NCBI RefSeq assembly: GCF_021018805.1
Contig: NC_086248.1
Location: 60,955,985 to 61,019,984 of the forward strand
DNA: 64,000 nucleotides
DNA from: Prinia subflava
Taxonomy: Eukaryota > Chordata > Aves > Passeriformes > Cisticolidae
Reading direction: 5' to 3'
Shown here piece by piece: positions 1-13,500 of the stretch; positions within the stretch are counted from its first letter, which is position 1; each line of letters starts with the position of its first letter. The notes beneath the pieces are model-generated. The model searched no databases and was not told the origin of the DNA. It saw nothing but the letters and a program-made list of their open reading frames with translations. The translations under genes and the position numbers were made by a program.

Positions 1-3000
1 TTCTACCTCTGTCAGACTTCTTTCTAAAAGGGTATCATCTACCTTACTGCATTAAATAATCTGTAATAGCTACAGATCACTGTTATTTTCTTATGTTAAC
101 CTAATGATCCTGCCTCAGACGGCAAAAATATGGGGACCTAAAAGCATCTTCCATTTAATAATCTCTTTTTAATGTACATCGTTGACAGAATGTCACACAA
201 AAATTGGGATAGCACTATTACTGAGAGCACTTACATGGCCGTTCATATTAAAATGAATGGAAGAGGGGCTCAAAGAGTCTATTTGATTCCTAGAATGAAA
301 GTTTTACGAAGAAATGTTCCCTTTAATGTCTGACATTCATAATAGGCCAAGGCAGATTCCAGGAATTATTAGTTTCCTATTTTAGTACTCGTATCAGTAA
401 GAACCGCTTACATTAGCGTCCAAGTGAAATGAGGTTAGATGCCCTGAACTGGAATATCAAGTGGCAGCAGAATGCAGTATGTACATGCCCTCTGTTCTCC
501 TCAGCCCCATCCATTTCACAAGGCGTGAAGATGAGGCAGGCTGCCCTGGATTTAAAGCCATCAGTGAGGATTGCTCTTGCCACCTTTATCCGAATCTTAA
601 AATGATTGCTGTTGCCCTTGTTAGCAAATGATTACCAAGGGCCACGTACAGAAATAGCAAGTTATTTGTAGAAAATGACAAGTGCTGAGCCCCTGCAGGA
701 CTGGAGGAGCAGCCAGCCTGGTGGCTGAAGGTGATTGTCCTTCTCTCAGTGTAAAATGGGCCACTCACTGAGGGTCACTCTGTGCCAGCTCTGGAATAAC
801 ATGGAAAATATAGCTCTTGTTCACATTCTTACATCTTGCACTTCACTGGCAAAGGCATCATGAATGTTTGGATTATACAGGTCTGTGAAAATGGCCCTGA
901 GAGTGTCCATCCTGGCAGTAAACAACCTAATATTTTCAATGTACTCTCACAGTACCCTCTTCACCACCTACTTGCTAATTCCAGCATTTCAGCTTACAGA
1001 GAAAAGCAGCAGCAGAATTGTGTTAAACCATCTAAAGAAGTGAGGCGCTCATACTGGCCCCCTGTCTCATGGAGGCTTACACAAGTGCCTAACCTTATGC
1101 AGTGTTGAGCGCTCACTTTGAAATTAGAGGATTATTTACAGTGCCTAAAATTCAACAAGCACATATCTTCCAACTAATTTATCTCTGTAAATGCTGTGTG
1201 AGTGTGTAAAACCCGTCCTGTGCTTTTTTGAAGAAAAACAATGTGAAAACAACCTAAGTGAACTTTACAGGGAGAGGGGCAGAGGACCATCATTGTTTAG
1301 AAAGAAGCTGCCACAGTTCCCAAACAATTATAAATATGTAGTAGCCTCCCACAGCTACTCCATATTCTGTCTTGAATTACTGGTGAACTAGAGAGCTGTC
1401 AAGTCACAGAGGTCAGGCTGCCTCTTTTCCAATTACTGGGTCACATGAAATACTTTTCCTCGTGTTACTTTTCCATGAGTGCAGAAGACATGTTGCTCAT
1501 TCATAAATGGAAAAGGATGTGGTTAGCTAACTATGTTCATTTTTTTTATTCACAGAGACAGTGATTTTGTAAACTGGATTCTGAAAAAAAAAAAGAATTT
1601 CCTTGGGTTCAGAAATACAGCAGTGTTCTTTTTACTTTTATACATTCCCATGTTGGTATTTCTGAAACAAATGTCACGGACTTAAATTTTTGTAGTATAT
1701 GGTATCTTAAAGTAAGGGCTTTTGTGCCATGCAGAAAAATGGGAGTGTGGATATCACTGAAGAATGTGCCATTTATTTCTGCAGAATCTTCCTTTCAAAT
1801 CTGCGTGCCTGGAAAGGACATCCACATGGTTAGTCTATTATGGTGTATTAGTCATTGCCCCTTAGTCACCCTGGGCAATTTGAAAAAATAATCTTGAAAT
1901 AATTTTAAATTTAAAGTAGTTAAATATCCAAATTTATAAAGCTAGCTGTTAGTGGACCCAAAATCTCAGGCTGAGTGCCCCAACTCTATAAACTCTCTGC
2001 TATAATTTGGATTTCTGAATTAAATTCAGAAATGTGGACTGTGTGCAAACAGGCAGTTTCTGTAAAGAGCAACCTAAGTAATAATTTTCTTCTGTATGTC
2101 CAGGAATTAATTGTATGTATCATCCACAAGTTAGTTTCAAGGCAGGGGAAGGGGCCAGCAAAAACCCAAAACTCTTTGGTGAGCCTTCAGCTTCATCACC
2201 TTGGCTGGGGGTGAATTCCTTGCAGGAAGCTGCCAGAGCCAGTGTGGCACACAGAGGCAGGCAGGGACAGCCACACGCCCCCAGGCAAGCAGAGCAAGCG
2301 GCGTGGCCACACCTAACACACAGGACAATGCCACGGGAGCAAGGTGTGGCACCAATAACTCACACCCGTCAGAGGAGCCCAGATTCGGATTTTACTCGTA
2401 CATGCAGAGTTTAGTTACATGTGGTCAAGACGTGGATCACCCCACTCATGCACGCAGGGTGACACAGAGGCATTTCAGACCACAGGCTTCCCAAAGGGTT
2501 GGTGGCAGCCAACAGCTGCGAGTCTCTCCCAGGACACAACAGCGAAGCTCCTCGAGACAGCTACAGTTGCAGCCTTTCCATTTCTTGAAATACTCCCTTA
2601 CAGCTGTCCCTATTCATAAAGCAGATGTAGCAGCTTTCCAGTAGGAAAATGATGATCTTAATCCTTGAATAAGCATTCTGCCTCTCAAGTAAACAGTGAG
2701 GTTCATTGGTTTCATCTTTTCCCCTTCTTGAATAAAATACTAGCAGCACATTCGTGAGGAAGCAAGTCTTCTCTAAACCAAACTAATTAGGCAACATAAA
2801 CAGCAGAGAAAAACCCAGTACAAACAGGAGGAGGAACTGCTAACTTGTACTGGTACTCCATCTTCTTTCTGAGAGCTTGAGTTCAAATAAGAATTGAGGA
2901 AATAAAAGAGCATTTTAAAAAATAGGCAGATTTGATTTATATAGAAATATGTGATCATGAAACAGTAAGGAAAACACAAGTTTCTATTATGCTATCAGAC

Positions 3001-4079
3001 ACAAGCATGATAAGGAATAGAAATTTCATGAATAAGATTTTTGTGAGGATTAAATAGAACAATAATTAAAAAGTAATAACAAAATATTTAGGAATTATTC
3101 TAGGATGACTTTAACTATTTTAGGAGACATGGTGCTTTTATAGCAACAGTTGCTCATTTATGCAATGGACTAAAAACTTCAGCCACTACAATATGCCCAT
3201 ATTGGGATTTATAAATGTTAGTACAATTTACAGATGCCATATTTGAAGACTATGTCTCCATGCTCTCATCTTCTGTTTTAAATTAATCCATCCTTACAGC
3301 CAATACTCCTTTGTATTTATACTGTGCCTGTGACTACGCTTCCATAAAATTATAAAAAATATCTCTCGACATTAGCAGTGGGATGTTATTTTTATGCTTA
3401 AAATGGTGATTCAGAGGTTAGGTTTTTTCTGGAGGAAAGCAGTTCACTTAGGAAATGTTCTTACCATCAAACCCACAACAAGCATATATTCTCTGCATTG
3501 CTTTTAATTGTTTTACATGTCTCTTTATGGCCATGCAATTGTTTTAGACTCTTAATATTTTAAAGGTTAAGATCAATGAAAAGCAGGATATTTCATTAGG
3601 AGACACCATAAAAGTGATAAACTAATATTTCATAAGTATATTAGTCACAAATTGCTAAGCAATTCTTCTAACTGTTTTTCCAGCTTTCCACAGAACATCA
3701 ACAATCAGAAACTCACAAACCTACGTATGAATCATCCCGGCCCTTTTCCTGTGGGACAGAGAATGCTTTTATTTTTGAGGAAATCAAACCTAATTTGTTG
3801 AGGACATGAAGAACAAGAGGGCTTTTAAGGCATAATTTATCTTGTTTGTTAATTATTGTACACTTCAGTCTACAAGGGCTGAGGGCATCGTTCTGCTTTT
3901 AAAAGAACATTCATAATTGCTGGCAGCTTAAAAGAAAAAAGGAACATCAGACATTAATAGGTATGTTTTAGTATCTGCCAAGTACTCTAAGCTGCAGGTT
4001 TAATTTAAAAGAAAGCTTTACAACTTCAAAGTAAACTTCTAAAAAATTCCAGAAAACTTATGGAAAAACTGTTACCTGC

Positions 4080-4158
4080 TGTAAGTGACCCTGCCTTGGC
4101 AGGGGATTGGACTACACGATTTCCAGTGGTCCCTTCCAACACTAGTTATTCTGTGACT
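4080..4158 (+). repeat. CR1 LINE 3'-end fragment
   Basis: The stretch reads like the 3' untranslated end of a CR1 retrotransposon: a 'gtgaccctgcc' start, a 'ggggattggactacacgat' core, the characteristic 'ggtcccttccaac' block, and a terminal 'attctgtga' unit resembling the CR1 3' octamer. Only about 80 bases survive, which is the usual severe 5' truncation of CR1. Orientation is plus. The family call is from memory of the avian CR1 3' consensus; no subfamily is assigned. Confidence 0.8.
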
Positions 4159-5939
4159 CAAATTTTTCTCAGTAATAAAAAGGTGTGGTGGATTATAACA
4201 CTAGCAGAATAGGTAAACAAAATAAAAAAGGTGTAATTTTTGGAAACTTCGATGCAAATACTTATTTAGTTCAACTGTAATAGTAGCAGGTTTTAAGATG
4301 TTTTGAATACTTTACTTTTAAAAATTTCTACTGAGTGAAATACCATTTAACTGAAAATTTTAAATTTCATTGAACAGCTCATATGCAGAATGTTGAAATA
4401 AGATGTTTCAACTACTATTCAACTTTAAAATAAACCTGAAATGATAAACTGGCCTAACCCAACCTTTTCTACAAAATTTATTTCAGTACTTCCATGTTTT
4501 GCATCAGCAAACAGCCATCCCACTGCACCAGGAGTGGCCACCTACATGGCTTCGATGTTGTAAGCTCAAAACCAGTAATGTCATGCCATGAAAGGTAATA
4601 CCACAATGTGGAAATAGCAAATAAACTTGCTGAAAACAATGGTGCCATTTTATTTCAAGCCAGACTTATTTCAAGCTTGTATTTAACACAGCACATGTCT
4701 TTCCACATTGTGAGGTGCCTCAGAGAGGAAGTGGAAGGCTGTAGGTATGTCTGGATGAGTCTCAGATTCAGATCAGCAGTGCTCTTTGGAAGCCAATCTC
4801 CCAGTTGTCCATGTTCCCTGGGCATGAGTCTGTGTAACCACTGAACAGTCTCAAAATGCATAACCAGCAGCTTTTTAGGGTGACACAAATCTGAAGAAGC
4901 CTTCTAGCAGTGCACGTAACATAGCCCAACTGCCAACAGGCATTCAAGCCATGGGGCAAGGCCAGGATCAGTCCAAATTTGAGAATTCCTGGAATGGTTG
5001 TAGGTATCGGCTCCTCAGCCTGCTAATGTTTCACTGCCCCAGTGCTGCTGGTCAATGCCACTCACTAACAGATATGGAATTTCTATGCTCAGAGATAATC
5101 AAAGGTGGTACAAATTTAAATATTTTCCCGAGCAGGAAGAAAGTTAAAAAAGTCTGGTTATCACTGACACCTGATCATTTTCTGCAAGAGGTACAATATA
5201 AAAGCATATAAGCACCACCTCCTAGGTTCTAAGAAAAGATTTCTTTTATGCTACTGAAAAATAGAACTTAAAACCATTATCAAACGAAGTCCTCACTGAA
5301 CCATCACCTCTTCATTTCAGATTAAGAGCTGAGTGGAATTTAGTAGCGTTTATTACTTATCAGCCTGTCCTCAGATTACAGCAGTGGTAACTGCAATCGG
5401 GGAATGTTAACAACCCAACCTGAGACAGCTTAAAATTTTTTATATTCCTTACCAAGACATAAAGATCAGTTCCTTACTCTCACCCCTGGGTTTTGATGCT
5501 GCCATAAAAGCAGCAGACTGTAAAGCTATAGGGAACCACCTTTAACAATAAAGCCATTTAAGAGCTGGAAGCAGGCACTGCCACAACACTGTTTTAAGAA
5601 ATAATAAACCACAAAGATTAAATAAAAATCTAGAATCACCACATCTGGTGAACCACTTCAGTGCCTGGAAAGAATCTTAACAACAACTTGCTTGTAGGGC
5701 AAACACAGGCTGTCTCAGAGGGTGTAAGGATGAGACATCCTGAACTGTGGCTGCAGTTTCCTTCCACGACACAAACTGCTGAGCACTCGCACCACTAACA
5801 CAGATTAATTACAACTCATCAAGGAAACACCACTCCACTTTGCTCTTGTCGTTTCATCTCTGCCTTTGGGAGTGATGACAGGATAATTTAAACAGCCACA
5901 AAGCTTAGGGCAATACATACTTTATCAATCACTGCCTAT

Positions 5940-6560
5940 CCGATCGATAATTCGCGCTCACAGGAAACACGTGTCCACCATGAGAAGCATTTTGGCAGCG
6001 ATGCCAGCGAGGCCGCTGTGCTGTGCTGTGCTGGGGCCGCCTCAAGCCCGCCTGCCTGTGGGACAGCCCCAGCCCCGGGATCAGCCGGGCCCTCGGGCCG
6101 CTGCAGCTCCGGCCGGAGCCACCGGGTGTCGCTGCGGGGCAGCGGCGGCGCCCCGGCCGCGCCCGGCCCCGGGGGAGCCGCCGGGAGCGGGGCAGGAACA
6201 CAAAGCCCAGAACCCCGCCGGGACCGGGGCGCTGCAGCGACTGCCCGGCTCCGTTCTGCGCTCCAGGTGTGCGGGAGAGGCTCGCCACCGCTCCCTGCCG
6301 GGCCGGGCCGCTCACACGGCATTCCCGGTGCAGGGGATCAGGGCCGCGCAGCTCCTCCACTGCACACGCCGCTGCCTTCGGGCCGGGGCGCGGCTGGCGC
6401 GGGCAGCGGTCAAAGCACGAAAAGCTCCGAGCACACCTTGCACTGCACTTCTCCAACCTCAGTGAGCAGCCCCGCTCTCCTTCTCCGGCCCAGCCTGCCC
6501 TGCCCCGGTGTGCTGCGGGCTGGCCGCACAGGAGCTGCCCCATGGCCTCCCTGGCCACGC
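5940..6560. promoter_or_regulatory. Isolated CpG island inside or downstream of TMEM242
   Basis: About 600 bases are strongly GC-rich with undepleted CpG, in sharp contrast to the AT-rich sequence on both sides. The left edge carries 'atcgataa' and an E-box 'cacgtg' near 5946-5973. Runs such as 'gcggcggcgccccggccgcg' occur in the centre. Overlapping open frames on both strands are what GC-rich, stop-poor DNA gives by chance, and none resembles a known protein. The two other islands in the window mark gene promoters, so this may be the promoter of an unannotated transcript, an alternative promoter or an intragenic enhancer. Which of these applies cannot be decided from sequence. Confidence 0.7.
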
Positions 6561-9500
6561 CAGGCCCGCGTCAAGATCTGCTGGCTCTGTTACTCCCTTT
6601 GGTGTGACTTCTGCCAATCCATCACATCCCATTTCCCACTGGGGCTTCCTGTGCTTCACTGTCTCCGATGACTCGAGCCATTAAACACGTAACAATTCAG
6701 TCTTACTTGACTTGTAACTCCCTTTCAAACCCTGCACGTGAAAGTCAAGTCCTTTATTCACCTGATCCCCCCTAGAGAGTCACAGGGACGGAGCTGACAA
6801 AGGATTTGAGAGAGCGCTGGAGCTGACCTACTCCGACATGCAAATGAAGCATCCTTCTTGTTGATAATGAAACACCTGCACTGCTTACAACCAGAATTTT
6901 ACTGTCCTTCACAGTTCCATACTGAGAAACAATTTAGGATCAAAAGACTGTCTTAGCTGTCAATAATGTTATCAATATTGCTCTTAAACAGATGAAGCTG
7001 CTACCCATCAGGGCCAAGTCACTAATTAGCAGGTCCCAGGAACAGCTCGTTAATGTTAAGGTGAAGAGGCTGGGCATAACCCCTTCTTCTCTCTGTCCAG
7101 CTGCCAAAACCTGAGATATTCAATTCACACTGGTTCCTGATATCAAAATGAAGTTTCCCCTCAAGTTACGTCTAGAATAGCACACTGAGAGACTAATGTC
7201 TCCCTTGAGTCCACAGTTTTCAAACCTTGATACTTGCTGCTAGACTTGAAATTATGACCTGAAATTTTACAGGTATTGGAAACCTGCATGGACTACAGAG
7301 CCAGTGAATTCACAGTTCTCAAGACTGAAGACTCAAGACATTTTGTTCAGATAAAGCCTCCTTTTAAAATATTCAACTGAAATTAAAGTGTTCACTTCAA
7401 AATGTCAAGCTTAGTGCAAAATCTACGGAGTCTTCCATGATCTGAACAGTTTTTGTGGAAAGAAATTGTTTCACTAAGTCATAAATTCAGTTTCCTGAAA
7501 ACAAAACTTAATTTTTTTTTGTGGGCACCTAATAATTATTAGACAACATATGCACTGCAATTTACTAAAAAATCAGTACTGTAGCTGACTGTTAATCTAT
7601 TATCTCCACTTACATGAAAGCAATTAAGAATTTTCAAAAGTATCATAATGTACCCCAGAATTTTCAGGAAAACATATCAAATTAAAACAGCCCCTTCTGA
7701 AAATGAGCATATGTTTAAGGGTCTAATTTATTTTTAGTGCTATGAACCTCTTTGGTCAGAGTATTTCCTTCTGTAACATGCTGCTTCTTCTGTACATCCA
7801 GCAATTTTAAACGTGTATATTTGATTTTAACAGTATACAGTGATAGGAAATTTTAAATTGCTGATTTTTGATTCTCCAATTATGAATAGCAATATTCTAT
7901 GTGTTTTCTTTCTTCAGTGAAAATTTAGAAGTCTATAGCGAATGAAATAAATATCTCAGTGGAAAGCAGAGAGAGCTGTTCCAACTCATCCCTTGACAGA
8001 AATCCACTGCCTTCAGCATCTGCAATTCTCACCATGCACTACAGTGAAACACAAGCACTCCACAACAGGAAACAGTAGTAACAGACATTTGCAAGAGTCT
8101 CTTAAAAATACAGTTTCCCCCACCTCCTCCAACACTAACACAACACAAAATATAAAAAGGTGCACTTTTCTGACCAGGAGCACTCAACAATTCTCTAAAA
8201 TGCTTGTAGTTTGCTTCTGACACAAGAGTGCTTGCTGTCCCCATGAGACTCAGACACGTCCTGGGACTTGGCCATCTCAGGCTTATGTGGGTGTTCTCCA
8301 CCCTCAAGAAAAGCCTCACAGGGAAACCAGTAACTGTGGGTCTAGGCCAGTACTTCTCAAGGAAGTAAAAAAGGAAGCTTACCAAGAAACAGATAATGTG
8401 AATTGCAGACTAGGGTCAGACTCTGCTGTCCTTCAGCAGGACCAGACACTCTTGACAGATGAGAAATCAGAATTGGCAGTGTAGTGTGAAATGAGTCCTT
8501 CTGACTGCTGATCTGCCAGCAAACTGAGGGAAGTGTTGTAGCTCAGCATGCAGAGAGTATAAACTCCCACTCTTCCTCCCCCTTCCCTGACATTCCACCA
8601 CAGCTGCACATGGAGGACTTCAGTTTAAACAAAATGTAGTGTAGCTGCCTCCTATGTCCTACCATGCTTTTTGGGTGCTCAACCTTCCTTTATCTGTTCC
8701 TACTGAGAATCCACATTGAAAGGTAAGAAATAAAAGATTGTGTAATGCTGCATTTGGGATTCAAATTGTGATCTACAGGATACATCACCAGAGTAGACAA
8801 GAAATGAGAACTTGAATAAAGGTATTAATGAGAACAGTACTAAGATGAAGCGGTATCATCTTTCTCCTTTGTATATGCTTTGCTGAATACACAAATAATT
8901 GCCACATAAGGCAAAAAAAGTCTATTCATTCCTAGTCCTAAAGGGCATGCAAACAGCTCTCCCAAACTTTTATCTGCAGGAAACTCTTTAAGTCGTGGCT
9001 CATTACTAGAGGCAAACAAAAATGCTCACATGAACTTTCGTGTTCACACTCAACACTGTGAAATACTGGAACATAATCAATTTATTAAAGATAGCCGTAG
9101 CTGTACCCTCAGATGTGCAAATGCTTCCCAAGCTTCTTTGCCTTGATGTGACATGTCAAGGACCACACTCTAATGCACAGGACACTCAATCTTCTGTCCC
9201 CTTGCTGCTTCTAGAAATCAAGCTGGTTTCCTTTTAGTTTTTCTTATATCCTCTGTGCTCTGATGCAAAAAATAGAACTTGGAAAAATAAATGTATTGCT
9301 CTAAAATTAGGATTCAGGGGGGTAGCCTTCAGTTCAATAAGCAAAGCTTATAGAAAGTTTGCAGCTACTATTTTAGTCTGTAAATTAGAACACTGGGTCT
9401 TTTGTGAGGTATCTGAGACATCTGTGCAAATAAACATAAAGCAGAACAAAACTGTTGCTCCCCCCAAACTGTCCCCTCCCACAGCATGCCATTTTTTGCA

Positions 9501-9662
9501 GATGTAAGAACACCTTCCCTGTTTGCACACATTCTGGTTAATCATTCTACAGGAGGTGAATTGAAGGTGTTATTCTAAGGCTGAAGTAGTATAGATCTGC
9601 CACCCCAAGATGCATTACCCAAGGAAAAACACGGAGTTAAGGGGATCACACTTGCTACTCAC

Positions 9663-9800
9663 ACTGTGCACGCCCAGAGCCTTCCAGATGGCAAAACTCA
9701 GCAATCCGACCCCACACCACGCATAGAGCGAGCCCCACCCTAGGGCTCGTAAGGCCAGTGATGAACCACTCTCTGGCAGTGCAGCTGTGGCAGTAATCCC
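9663..9800 (-). CDS. TMEM242: TMEM242, coding exon 3
   Basis: This exon encodes 46 residues (about 80-125 of the protein). It begins [12 protein letters not shown] and contains the motif [13 protein letters not shown], ending LGVHS. That matches human TMEM242 closely and with equal exon length. The second transmembrane helix lies at about residues 99-119. The acceptor is a pyrimidine-rich tract ending 'ttctag' (minus strand, just above 9800), and the donor is GTGAGT starting at 9662. The length is 138 nt and the exon is in phase 0 on both sides. TMEM242 (formerly C6orf35) is a two-helix protein of the mitochondrial inner membrane reported to help assemble ATP synthase together with TMEM70; that role is known from mammals, not seen here. 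The next, final exon is not in evidence, so the gene model is 3'-partial. Confidence 0.95.
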
Positions 9801-12800
9801 CTAGAACCAAAGATAAAAAGAGCATGACAAAGTGAACAATAACTGGGGAAAAAACCTCAAAAAACTAAGGAAGTTGGTGTTTGACCTGTCAATTGCACTA
9901 GTGTGGCCACAGAAAATCTTATGGCTGCCAGCACACCACACCTCAAGAGCCAAGAAAGGGGCTGGATGAAGTACCCTCCTACCAGGAGCAGATTTCACAG
10001 TTGCCAGTGCCACCTGGGGATGACTCTCACTGCCTGGAAATACCAGAGTCAGTTGTTCCATGGGCACAAGAATTCAACACTAAGTTATCTCACCTGTCAA
10101 AATACAAAACTGAATCTAAACCAGTCACAAAAAGTGGAGGAAAAATCTTTTTTATTCTTGCTTTTAAAAAGCTTTACATTTTTAGTTTCTTTTTAAATGC
10201 TTCTCTTTCTTCTTTGATGCAATTAAACATACTTAATGTCTACCACTATGGTCAAACAGCACGAGTAGTTTTTCTCCTCTTGGCTTTGTATTTATTGAGA
10301 TGTTAAAATGATCCTCTGACAGTGCTCAGCATTGACACTTCCCCTTGGGATTTCGCTGTAGGCACAGCTACCCAAGGACAAACATGCACTTGGAAAGGGC
10401 ACAAGCAAAACTTACACTGAGCCTTATTCATTCCAATTTGGACATCCCAAAGTGGAAGCTGTTAACAAAAACAATGCTCTGTAGGCATACACACACACAA
10501 ACAGCAGAGATCTCTAGTCACACTGTAATATCAGCTCCTATTATCTCCTCACCACAGAAAATGAACTATTGTAACTCTTCCGGTAGAGACTGCTCTCAGT
10601 ATTGAAATGCTGATTATTTTTGACATTTTTCCTGCTTCCACAGTCTAACCACATATAACAACGCTGAGAAAAAAATGGTCCCATTTGGAAGATGGGAAAT
10701 GAATGGACAAAAATATCCTCTACAGAGAATCTTTACATAGGAGTCATTATCTGTGAAAATTGCTGGAAAAAACCCCAACCAATTACTATTTAAATGTTTG
10801 ATTGTCCCAGGAAAAAAGTGGTAAATGGAAACAACTGATCTGATTTTACTGACTGCAGTCACACAGTGTTCAGTCACAGGCTGATTCCACAGGGTGCTTA
10901 AGCACTAAGATAAGGGTTTCTGTAAACAGGACAGTTGGTTAAATGATTATCAGATATGCTGTTCAGAGCATCAAGAAAGCTGAATAATGAAATGCTAAAA
11001 AAATTAAAAGGGACAACGGCAGCATGGGAGAAAAACATGACACCACCAAAGAAACATTTTTAAGAGAATTGAGTTTTATTCACTAACCTGTTATTCTATG
11101 TTCAGATTGTTTTCTCATCACTACTATTTTTTAAAAAACATTCTTTAATTAAAAAACAAGTTTTTAAACAATATTGAGTCTTTCCAAAAACAGGCCAGAA
11201 AAAAACAGGGCAGAATTAGCTGATTTGTTTTCCAAATATATGCTGCTTTTTTCATTTCATTGGTTGTTGTTGTTTTGTTTTCCTCTGGAAGATATAAACA
11301 GGAAGTGGGAGATGGAAAAAAAATCACTTTTTTATTTTTATTCAGACACAGGCTTGATCATGTAACTGCCCCCTTGTGTACAGAGCATGTCTGAAAGGAA
11401 GCAGTGCCTAAAATAAAGTGTGTTCAACTATTTTGGTTGATTGTATTCAGTGTGTTCACTCTTTTGTGTGACCTAATCTATTGTGACATTAAACACCTGG
11501 ATAAATGCTGGTAAAACTGGACATGTCTCAAAAAGAGGCTGCTGCAGCTGAGCATGTCATTTTAACAAAAAAACCCCATCAATTAACCAGGATCATATCA
11601 CCAGCCCAATAGCACTTATATTGGTGGCTTCAGTGGAATAGGAATAAATTGGCAGAAACTAAGGGCTGGTAGAATTAATTCTTTCAACACCAACACCAGT
11701 GCTGGCTGATGGTGGCCTAAAGTACCTGTCAAACTATGGCCTCACCTTAACATGGATAAAGACAATATTTAGGCACTGAACATCCAAAAAAGCTACAATC
11801 TTCTGTAGTTATTATTATACATGATGTATTATTAAAAGTTACTTGCAGTAAGTAACTATAAATTTAAGTAAGACTGCTATTGCAAAACCTCATTGCTACC
11901 TTGGAGAGCTTCTACAGCCAGTTAAGCCATTGTCAAAGTCTAGTCTTTCCTTTTTAAACTGCTCACTGAGAATTACCTTGACAAAAAACTACCTTTCTGT
12001 ACTCTGGAGTATGGAAGTCAAGGGCCCCACGAAATCACAGCTTTTTGCTAGCAAACTGTCGTAATTCCTTTGCACAAATAGCAGCAGATACAGTTTTCAG
12101 CAAAGATTGAAATGGTATACATCACTGGATGACACTTCTAGCATATATATTCTCAGATGTCAATGCAATGTCACTCTTGATAAATTTCACATTGATAACA
12201 GGACAGCTCAGACACCGAGGAATATGTGAAAGCTGGAAAAAATGCACTGCTCAAGAAAAGGAAGTTTAAAAAAAAGATGGTAAAAACGGAGATAATTTCC
12301 TTATTGTAATGTATTTCCACAGCTTGTCAGATAACTTCTCACAAAGTTTTCTCTTTTGTCTATTTCAAAAGAAACTCATGCTTATTGTTTCTGTAAAGGC
12401 AATGGATGAGTTATTACACAGCAGCCGACAGAGGAAATGGGGAAAGCAAATGAAGGATCTCATGCTCTTTGACCAGAAAGGGAGATTACAAGTGATCAGA
12501 AATGAAGGTTCTGATATAAAGTAAAATGGAAGATTTTTTTTCTCTTGATATGCACTGAATTAACTTGATATGATACTGAATCATCCTTTTTAAAATAAAC
12601 AACAATCGATCAGTTCTTAATTCCCTAAGAACATCTGTAATACATGCTGCATTTTAAGAACTTGGTGGAGATGAGACAATTTTAAGGGCTTATTTTTACA
12701 CTTTAGGCAACCACAAAGCATTAGTGAGGAAAAAAGCATCCTTCAACTAAATGTGCTGTGTTTCAAACTAGTACACCAACACGGGGTAATTACAAGCTCT

Positions 12801-13399
12801 CCCCTGCAGTTCTTTTCTTCAGAATGCACAAGTGGACCCAGTCAGTAATTGCCCAAGCTCAGATTCATTTTGGCCATGAGATCTCACAGTCCCATAGTAC
12901 TCGTTCTCATCCTTCCCCTTACACAGTGGGTTGGGAGTGGAGAGCTTTAATTTTGACTGAATGATCCCACATTCCCCAGCTTACAGACCTTCTACCTCCT
13001 CCTCCCTGTCCTTGCTGCAGTCACCTCGTTTCCAGAGTCCCGGCAGCACTGTGAGACTGCACTGAACTGGATCTCTGAGGTGATGCAGGCCCATGTCTAA
13101 AGTGTGTTCACATCACAGAATCACAGGAGAGCAGTAACTATTTCACTACACAGAAGTATGATTCCAGCAAACAGTGTAAGCATCACGTATTTCACCTAAT
13201 CTCAACTACTAAAGTATTTAGCAGGGCCAACTCTGAACCGATTTTTAAATTAATCCTACGCCTGTACCAAATTCAATTAAGTTTAGTGCCCTTATCATCA
13301 ACTCTGCCAAGTTCCATGTCTATCACCATGTCTATTAAGCATTGAACATATTCTTATTTCCTGCGTATCACTACTGGAAAACAGCTTAAAAGAACAAAC
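9801..13399 (-). other. TMEM242: TMEM242 intron 2
   Basis: The intron is 3.6 kb, with donor GTTTGT at 13399-13394 and acceptor 'ttctag' at 9801 on the minus strand. It is AT-rich and non-coding. A short 'cacagaatcac' near 13115 recalls a CR1 terminus but is too short to call. Nothing else is recognised. Confidence 0.85.
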
Positions 13400-13500
13400 C
13401 TTACTGAACCAGTCTGGGTTCTTCTTTTTAGTCATTGCAAGTGTAGTGCCAAAACCTGCTATCATTCCTGCTGTAGCAACAGTACCTAGAAAAATTCCAC
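13400..13500 (-). CDS. TMEM242: TMEM242, coding exon 2
   Basis: This 101-nt exon completes the Gly codon split after exon 1 and encodes residues 46-79. They read [18 protein letters not shown], then [16 protein letters not shown]. This is the first transmembrane helix (about residues 46-68, glycine-rich with small-residue spacing) followed by a basic loop, and it matches human TMEM242 almost residue for residue. The acceptor is a pyrimidine tract ending 'cttggcag' (13501 upward on the minus strand), and the donor is AAG|GTTTGT at 13400/13399. Translation through the donor quickly loses similarity, which confirms the boundary. The exon enters in phase 1 and leaves in phase 0. Confidence 0.96.

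Larger units (their letters stand above)
1..9662 (-). other. TMEM242: TMEM242 intron 3 or 3' flank, no coding exon found
   Basis: This AT-rich stretch lies downstream, on the minus strand, of TMEM242 exon 3, whose GTGAGT donor occupies 9662-9657. The human protein has about 32 further residues encoded by a last exon. I looked for the expected segment on the minus strand (a Met-Asn-Asp-Phe-like start, then Gln-Ser-Ile-Phe-Pro) and did not find it. The simplest reading is that intron 3 runs off the left edge of the window. Apart from the CR1 fragment near 4.1 kb and the CpG island at 5.94-6.56 kb, which are listed separately, nothing is recognised. A GC-richer pocket at about 2.15-2.6 kb has overlapping open frames but no recognisable product. 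Confidence 0.6.

Noticed and set aside
5929..6671. Several overlapping open frames of 128-217 codons on both strands
   Set aside because: GC-rich, stop-poor DNA gives such frames by chance. None resembles a known protein, and they overlap in conflicting frames.
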